Shown piece after piece: positions 40,841-45,141 of a stretch of 45,141 bases of DNA; positions within the stretch are counted from its first letter, which is position 1; each line of letters begins with the position of its first letter. The stretch spans positions 1 to 45,141 of the forward strand of contig JAIROT010000214.1 in the NCBI GenBank assembly GCA_031257385.1, written 5' to 3'. The position numbers and the translations under genes are program-made. The notes beneath the pieces were generated by a model that was not told the origin of the DNA, ran no database searches, and saw only the letters and a list, made by a program, of their open reading frames with translations. Source of the DNA: Treponema sp. Lineage in GTDB: Bacteria; Spirochaetota; Spirochaetia; Treponematales; Breznakiellaceae.

Positions 40841-41662
40841 ATGGCTGAAGCCACGTTCCTTACCAATGCTGATTTTGAGCAGTACCGCGCTCTTATTTAC
40901 GCTGAGAGCGGTATCACTTTCACGCCGACGAATCGCTCGATCCTGGAAAGCAGACTCAAGGAACGGCTGAGGGAAAAAGGCATCGATTCGACCAGGACCT
41001 ATTTTACTGAAATTTCCAGAAACAAGGAAGAACTCAAGGGATTTCTTGATATAATAACTACCAATTTGACCCGTTTTTTCCGGAATCAGGCCCATTTTGA
41101 CGCACTGGAGAAGTTCGTCGTACCCGAATTGATCAATAATATCAAAAAAGGCGTCCCCGGCACCCTCAGAATCTGGAGCGCCGGCTGTTCCACGGGGGAA
41201 GAACCCTACACTATCGCTATGCTGATGAACGAGATTCTGCCGCCGTCCTGGAAATACGAGATAGTGGCCAGCGATATCAGCCTGAAATGCCTGATGACCG
41301 CCAAAGAGGGATTTTACGCTGAGAGCCGTATCGTCGGTATCCCCGACAGTTACCTTGCCAAATATTTTGACAAAATGGAGGACGGCTACAAAATACATGC
41401 CGACATCCAATCAAAAATACGTTTTGACTATCATAACCTGAAAAACGATCCCGACCTTCACGGCCTGGACATAGTATTCTGCCGGAATGTCATCATCTAT
41501 TTTGATGAGGCTGCCCAGAAGGCTGTCATAAACCGCTTTTGGGACGCCATGGCGTCCAAGTCCTTTTTGTTTATCGGTCATTCAGAATCGCTTTTCGGCA
41601 TGGATACCAAATTCGAATTTTTAAAAACACAGTGGGCAACCTTGTACCGGAAGTTCACCTAA
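40841..41662 (+). CDS. cheR: Chemotaxis protein methyltransferase CheR
   Basis: This is a 273-residue SAM-dependent methyltransferase that methylates glutamates of chemoreceptors. The N-terminal helical domain covers ~1-80 (FEQYRALIYAESGITFTPT, LDIITTNLTRFFRNQAHF). The SAM-binding loop is IWSAGCSTGEEPYTIAM (~107-123), followed by DIVFCRNVIIYFDE (~208-221) and LFIGHSESL (~244-252). It is 12 bp upstream of cheB and on the same transcript. No receptor, cheA or cheW gene is nearby. Confidence 0.96.
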   Translation: MAEATFLTNADFEQYRALIYAESGITFTPTNRSILESRLKERLREKGIDSTRTYFTEISRNKEELKGFLDIITTNLTRFFRNQAHFDALEKFVVPELINNIKKGVPGTLRIWSAGCSTGEEPYTIAMLMNEILPPSWKYEIVASDISLKCLMTAKEGFYAESRIVGIPDSYLAKYFDKMEDGYKIHADIQSKIRFDYHNLKNDPDLHGLDIVFCRNVIIYFDEAAQKAVINRFWDAMASKSFLFIGHSESLFGMDTKFEFLKTQWATLYRKFT

Positions 41663-41674
41663 GGAGAATTTATA

Positions 41675-42802
41675 GTGGCTGACGAAGTTTCTGTATTAAT
41701 TGTTGACGATTCTGCGTTGATGCGCAACCTTATCGGAAGGATGATTGAAGACACCCCCGGCCTGGTAATAGCGGAAAAGGCAATGAACGGTTTATTCGCC
41801 CTGCAAAAGATACCGCGTGTCAATCCCGACGTAATCGTTCTGGACCTGGAAATGCCGCAAATGAACGGCATTGAATTCCTCAAGGAACGGCAAAAACAGG
41901 GGATCAAAATTCCCGTGGTGATCCTTTCGTCCATTGCCCGCCGGGGAGCGGAGATTACCATGGAGGCTCTGTCCCTGGGGGCCAGTGATTTTATTCAAAA
42001 ACCTTCAGGTTCTGAATCCGAAGACATTCATATGGTTAAAGACGCCCTGGTGGGCATGCTGCTCGGCTACGGCAGCTCTTACCGCAGATCTCAGGGTAAA
42101 AAAACACTCTCCCCCTCGGAGTACCAGCCCAAAACAGGGCACACCCCGGACGTTTTTGCCCATTTGGGCGCCGCTTCTGCAGTCACTCCGGCAAAGCCGC
42201 CTGTCCAGATACGCAGCCCCGGGAAAACCGAAATCATCGCCATCGGTATAAGTACCGGCGGTCCCGACGCCCTGCGGGTGGTCTTTTCCAAAGTGGACGC
42301 GGACCTTAAAATTCCCATTGTGGTGGTCCAGCACATGCCTCCCGGCTTTACCAATGAATTCGCCAAGAGCCTTGACCGGATATGCCCCCTGGATGTAAAA
42401 GAAGCCGAGGACGGCGACGCCATCCAGCCCGGCAGAATCCTCATCGCCCAGGGAAACAAACACATGGAAGTCGAGAAAAAAGCGGCCGGCGCGCTGGTCC
42501 GCTTGTCCGACGCCCCGCAGGTTTCGGGGCACCGGCCTTCCGTTGACGTGCTCTTTGCCTCGGTAGCCATGACCTACACCAACCACGCCTTGGGCGTAAT
42601 CATGACGGGCATGGGCCGCGACGGCGCCCAGCAGCTCGGTACGATCTACAAGGAAGGCGGCATGACCCTGGGCCAGGACGAAGCCAGCGCGGTAGTCTAC
42701 GGCATGCCCAGAGTCGCCCACGAACTGGGCTACGTAATGGAGCAGGTTTCCCTCGACAAGATGGCCCAGCGCATCTGCGAGGTGGCTAAGACGGTCAGGT
42801 AA
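41675..42802 (+). CDS. cheB: Chemotaxis response regulator methylesterase CheB
   Basis: This is a 375-residue protein that removes receptor methyl groups and deamidates receptor glutamines when phosphorylated by CheA. The receiver domain covers ~1-125, with acidic pocket D11 and D12 (VDDS), phospho-acceptor D57 (VLDLEM) and K109 (QKPSG). A ~60-residue linker follows. The methylesterase domain has the catalytic triad S193 (GISTGGPDA), H220 (VVQHMPPGF) and D316 (GMGRDGAQQ). The start is a GTG with AAGGAGAA upstream. Confidence 0.96.
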   Translation: MADEVSVLIVDDSALMRNLIGRMIEDTPGLVIAEKAMNGLFALQKIPRVNPDVIVLDLEMPQMNGIEFLKERQKQGIKIPVVILSSIARRGAEITMEALSLGASDFIQKPSGSESEDIHMVKDALVGMLLGYGSSYRRSQGKKTLSPSEYQPKTGHTPDVFAHLGAASAVTPAKPPVQIRSPGKTEIIAIGISTGGPDALRVVFSKVDADLKIPIVVVQHMPPGFTNEFAKSLDRICPLDVKEAEDGDAIQPGRILIAQGNKHMEVEKKAAGALVRLSDAPQVSGHRPSVDVLFASVAMTYTNHALGVIMTGMGRDGAQQLGTIYKEGGMTLGQDEASAVVYGMPRVAHELGYVMEQVSLDKMAQRICEVAKTVR

Positions 42803-42934
42803 GCCGCTCCCGCCGGCAATACGGCGGACCCGTACAGCCCCCGCGCTTTCCGCTCAGGGGCAGGCAGCCGGTCTCTCCGGGCACCGCATAAGGCCCCGTT
42901 GTTACAATGATACTCAAAATTCCGCGTGTTTCCC
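42803..42934. terminator. Convergent gap with GC-rich stem
   Basis: Between the cheB stop and the convergent cupin gene lies CCGCCG-GCAATA-CGGCGG around 42810-42830, a possible bidirectional transcript end without a T tract. Nothing else is seen. Confidence 0.3.
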
Positions 42935-43285
42935 CTATACTTGGGGATTGTCAACCTCGATTTTATCGTCTTCCTGGAAAGGGGCAAGGCTGGAGACCAT
43001 CCTGACAGGAGACGAAGATCTATTTATCACATAATGAACCTCATAGGGTTCAATATGTATAAACTGCCCCGGTATAAGGGTATGGGCTACATTATCCACC
43101 ACTATGATTACGGTCCCTTCCAAAATATAGAAGTTTTCTTCCATTATTTTGTGATAATGGGCATGAAAATCCTGACCGGGCATGAACCGGACCAGGGCAA
43201 AATTCATCCTCGGCCCCTTCATGAGATATTTCGGCCCGCTGTCGCCGAACCGATATTGTTTATTCTTTTCATCGACTATATACAT
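42935..43285 (-). CDS. Small single-domain cupin protein
   Basis: This is a 116-residue cytoplasmic protein starting at MYIVDEKNKQY, with AGGAGGAG upstream. A longer frame to 43348 lacks a ribosome site. Cupin motif 1 is HAHYHKIMEENFYILEG (metal-binding His residues and Glu, ~47-63). Motif 2 is PGQFIHIEPYEVHYV (~77-91). Such proteins bind a metal and may isomerise or bind sugars, or sense small molecules. It lies 41 bp after lsrK in the same direction, so a role in handling autoinducer-2 or a related sugar is possible but unproven. Confidence 0.8.
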   Translation of the reverse strand: MYIVDEKNKQYRFGDSGPKYLMKGPRMNFALVRFMPGQDFHAHYHKIMEENFYILEGTVIIVVDNVAHTLIPGQFIHIEPYEVHYVINRSSSPVRMVSSLAPFQEDDKIEVDNPQV

Positions 43286-43326
43286 ATACGCTCCTCCTAA
43301 AATGACGTCATAATCCGCCGCCGGGC

Positions 43327-44892
43327 TTAAAGACCGGGCGCGGACCACATATAACGGGTAATTCTTTCATCACTTAGCCGCAGCAGCGGCGCGTAAGCAG
43401 CCTGCCAGGTTTCGTATGCTTTCCGGTAGATTTCCTGATTGGACGCATCGGGGGTAAAGTATTTCTCTGTCTTTACCAGGGTGCGGGCGGCCGTCTTTAT
43501 ATCCGGGTATAGCCCTATCCCCTTGCCGGCCAGCAGTGCGGCGCCCAGGGCGGTCGCCTCCTTGACCGCCGGCACTTCCACCGGAATCCCCAGGACATCG
43601 GCAAGTATCTGGGACCAGAGGATACTTTTGGAGGCCCCTCCGGCAAATACAATTTTTTCAGGCCGGTTTCCGGTAGCCTCTTCCACCAGCCGCAGATGCC
43701 CCAGGGTTACCAGGGCGGTATTTTCCATAATGGCGCGGTAGAAGGTATATTTGTTAAACCTGACCGGGTCCAGTTCAAAATTCATAAAAGCGGGGGCGGC
43801 GTGTCTCCAGGAAATAAAATTCATTACATCGGAAAAGGCACAGATCATCCCGTTGGAACCGGGGGGGATATTCCGGGCCCTCTCATCCATAAGCGCGTAG
43901 GGATCGGTGTTTTTCCCCGCCGCCAGTTGTTTTTCTTCCCCGCAGAAGGCGTCCCTGTACCAGCGCATCACCAGACCGGGATTAAAGGCCAGAGCCTCGT
44001 ATTGCCAAACTTTCTCTATGGCGTGACAGTTGACCCGGACATCACAGCGGGGGGAGGTCCGCCCCGTACCGGTGTTGTATTCATACTGCCAGAAACTTCC
44101 GCCGAAAACCGCCGCCTCATTGACACTGATAACCCCCACCCCGATGGAACCGAGCTGGCAGTCACCGCCGCCTATGACCAGGGGGGTTCCTTCGGCAAGG
44201 CCGGATTCTTCCGCGCCCGCGGAGGAGACTTTTGCCGCCACTGTTCCGCATTCTTGAACATCCGGAAAAATATTGTCCCTCAGGCCGCAGCGCCGGGCTA
44301 TGGTTTTATCCCAGGTTCTGGTTTGCAGATCAAAAAGCCCCGTGGTGGAACCGTTGCTGGGCTCCACCGCCAGGGTTCCGGAGAGGCGGTAGATAATCCA
44401 GTCGTTGAACATCCCGATCCGCGTCATCTTCCGGTACAGATCGGGAAGTTTGTTTTTTACCCACAGAAGCCGGGGCAGCGCCCCCAAGGCGAAAGTCTGC
44501 CCCGATTCAAGGTACAGTTCCTTTTCCAGTTCCGGGGCTATCTGTTTCAACTGGCTCACCTCGTCCCCGCTGCGGGCATCCACATTGGCGCAGGCCCAAA
44601 TTTCCTTCCCCCCGGCATCGTAGAGGACAATGCCTTCCCGCATGCAGGTAGTGGACACGGCGGCGATTTGGGATGCCCTGATGCCCGTCTCCGTGAGGAC
44701 GCCGCGGGTACAGGAGCAGGTAAGATTCCAATTGGCGTTCCAGTCAAAATCCATGCTGCCGGGATAACGGGGGTCTTCGTTATGCTTCCATTCCCTCTGG
44801 CAGCAGCCGATTTGATTTCCGTGAGTATCGAAAACAACAGCACGTACGCTGCCCGTACCTGCGTCAATAGCCATAAGATATTCACCCGGCAT
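43327..44892 (-). CDS. lsrK: Autoinducer-2 kinase (LsrK-like FGGY kinase)
   Basis: This is a 521-residue kinase of the FGGY family. The close resemblance, as I recall the enteric LsrK, runs the whole length: MAIDAGTGSVRAVVFD at the start, PGSMDFDWNANW, SMREGIVLY-like TCMREGIVLYD, IWACANVDARS, AVEPSNGSTTGL, PLVIGGGDCQLGSIGVGV, KIVFAGGASKSILWSQILAD and the final W-SAPGL. LsrK phosphorylates imported AI-2 (DPD) in the cytoplasm. The start MPGEYL has AAGGAGAA 6 nt upstream; longer frames reach into the MITE and are not real. No lsrACDB, lsrR, lsrF or lsrG homologue is in the window, but the operon may continue beyond the right edge. A substrate other than AI-2 cannot be excluded. Confidence 0.85.
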   Translation of the reverse strand: MPGEYLMAIDAGTGSVRAVVFDTHGNQIGCCQREWKHNEDPRYPGSMDFDWNANWNLTCSCTRGVLTETGIRASQIAAVSTTCMREGIVLYDAGGKEIWACANVDARSGDEVSQLKQIAPELEKELYLESGQTFALGALPRLLWVKNKLPDLYRKMTRIGMFNDWIIYRLSGTLAVEPSNGSTTGLFDLQTRTWDKTIARRCGLRDNIFPDVQECGTVAAKVSSAGAEESGLAEGTPLVIGGGDCQLGSIGVGVISVNEAAVFGGSFWQYEYNTGTGRTSPRCDVRVNCHAIEKVWQYEALAFNPGLVMRWYRDAFCGEEKQLAAGKNTDPYALMDERARNIPPGSNGMICAFSDVMNFISWRHAAPAFMNFELDPVRFNKYTFYRAIMENTALVTLGHLRLVEEATGNRPEKIVFAGGASKSILWSQILADVLGIPVEVPAVKEATALGAALLAGKGIGLYPDIKTAARTLVKTEKYFTPDASNQEIYRKAYETWQAAYAPLLRLSDERITRYMWSAPGL

Positions 44893-45006
44893 ATATTTCT
44901 CCTTTATGGGATCTTTCCCTGCCGGAAATTTCCGATTCCCCAACCGCAAACGGCGTCCTGTTATTGATGAGCCACCGGGCAGTATCCTCATTGGTAATGA
45001 GAATAT
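44882..45006 (-). pseudogene. Possible 3' remnant of a frame cut by the MITE
   Basis: Upstream of lsrK, a frame reads MDILITNEDTARWLINNRTP, then FAVGESEISGRERSHKGE, and stops just inside the lsrK start. Composition looks coding and it overlaps lsrK as operon genes here often do. It begins right at the MITE edge, however, so it may be the tail of a gene broken by the insertion. No family is recognised. Confidence 0.3.
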
Positions 45007-45019
45007 CCATATATCCCAG

Positions 45020-45141
45020 GAGCCTGTGGGACTTGTGGATTTTTGCGGCCTTTGACCGCAAAAACCCCCGATTTTTGGGCTCCTTTGGGAGTCTGCCGCA
45101 AGGTAGAAAGTGCACAAAATTGTGCATTTTCTTTATCATTT
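45020..45141 (-). mobile_element. MITE-like double-hairpin element, copy 3 (cut by window edge)
   Basis: This copy is inverted relative to the other two. The 122 visible bases match copy 1 with few differences, starting at the end GAGCCTGTGGGACTTG and including the central GGGAGTCTGCC/GGCTCC region. Its visible flank is CCAG (45016-45019). By comparison with copy 1, about 21 bases are missing at the right edge. Confidence 0.8.

Noticed and set aside
44893-45117. Extended start of lsrK reaching into the MITE
   Set aside because: The extension translates the element; the start at MPGEYL has AAGGAGAA at proper distance and aligns with the family.

Overview
The window looks like chromosome of a spirochaete of the Treponema group, most plausibly one from a gut or other anaerobic community. 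The inference rests on a PheRS alpha subunit of the archaeal/eukaryotic type (known in spirochaetes), a cheR-cheB pair, treponeme-like exported and lipoproteins, and a fermentative gene set. No rRNA is present, so species cannot be named. Coding DNA is fairly GC-rich with high GC at third positions. The intergenic islands at 2.6-5.4 kb and 24-25.4 kb are more AT-rich and full of repeats and gene remnants.

Layout. 1-5.4 kb: a cut-off exported protein, a beta-helix repeat lipoprotein, a repeat-rich intergenic zone, a coiled-coil exported protein, a two-gene unit with an HELGH metallopeptidase, and a decayed toxin-antitoxin locus. 5.4-7.9 kb: tRNA-Leu(CAA), YjbQ, DUF1015, and a small YjfB-like protein next to a repeat cluster. 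7.9-11.5 kb: clpS-clpA-aat, a compact N-degron proteolysis operon. 11.8-15.8 kb: PfkB-type sugar kinase, mannitol-1-phosphate dehydrogenase, a small membrane protein and a LarA-type racemase. 15.8-23.9 kb: a seven-gene minus-strand operon (E1alpha, E1beta, E2, CoA-acylating aldehyde dehydrogenase, SucC, SucD, E3) that reads as a route from acetoin to acetate with ATP formation. 24-25.4 kb: remnants of an FN3 protein and an integrase beside tRNA-Gly(UCC). 25.5-29.2 kb: exported protein, WbaP-type glycosylphosphotransferase, obgE. 29.5-33 kb: aminotransferase, dicarboxylate/amino-acid symporter, rnpB. 33-40.5 kb: pheS, a sugar ABC transporter operon with a HAD phosphatase and a FAD oxidoreductase. 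40.8-45.1 kb: cheR-cheB, then a cupin and an autoinducer-2 kinase (LsrK) on the other strand.

Three patterns stand out. First, a 139-140 bp double-hairpin MITE family has three copies. Two are complete, with inverted ends GAGYYTGYGGG and 4-bp target duplications (GTAG, CCGG). One of these sits inside the integrase remnant, and removing it with one target copy restores the local reading frame. Second, at least seven genes have a promoter -10 box only 5-10 nt before the ATG and no Shine-Dalgarno sequence, which suggests leaderless mRNAs, while operon-internal genes have good ribosome sites. Third, two further repeat families occur: 121/132 bp elements with CATATGCGT ends, and a 48-bp element whose end coincides with stop codons of minus-strand reading frames.

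All calls come from reading the sequence and recalled family knowledge; no database search was run.
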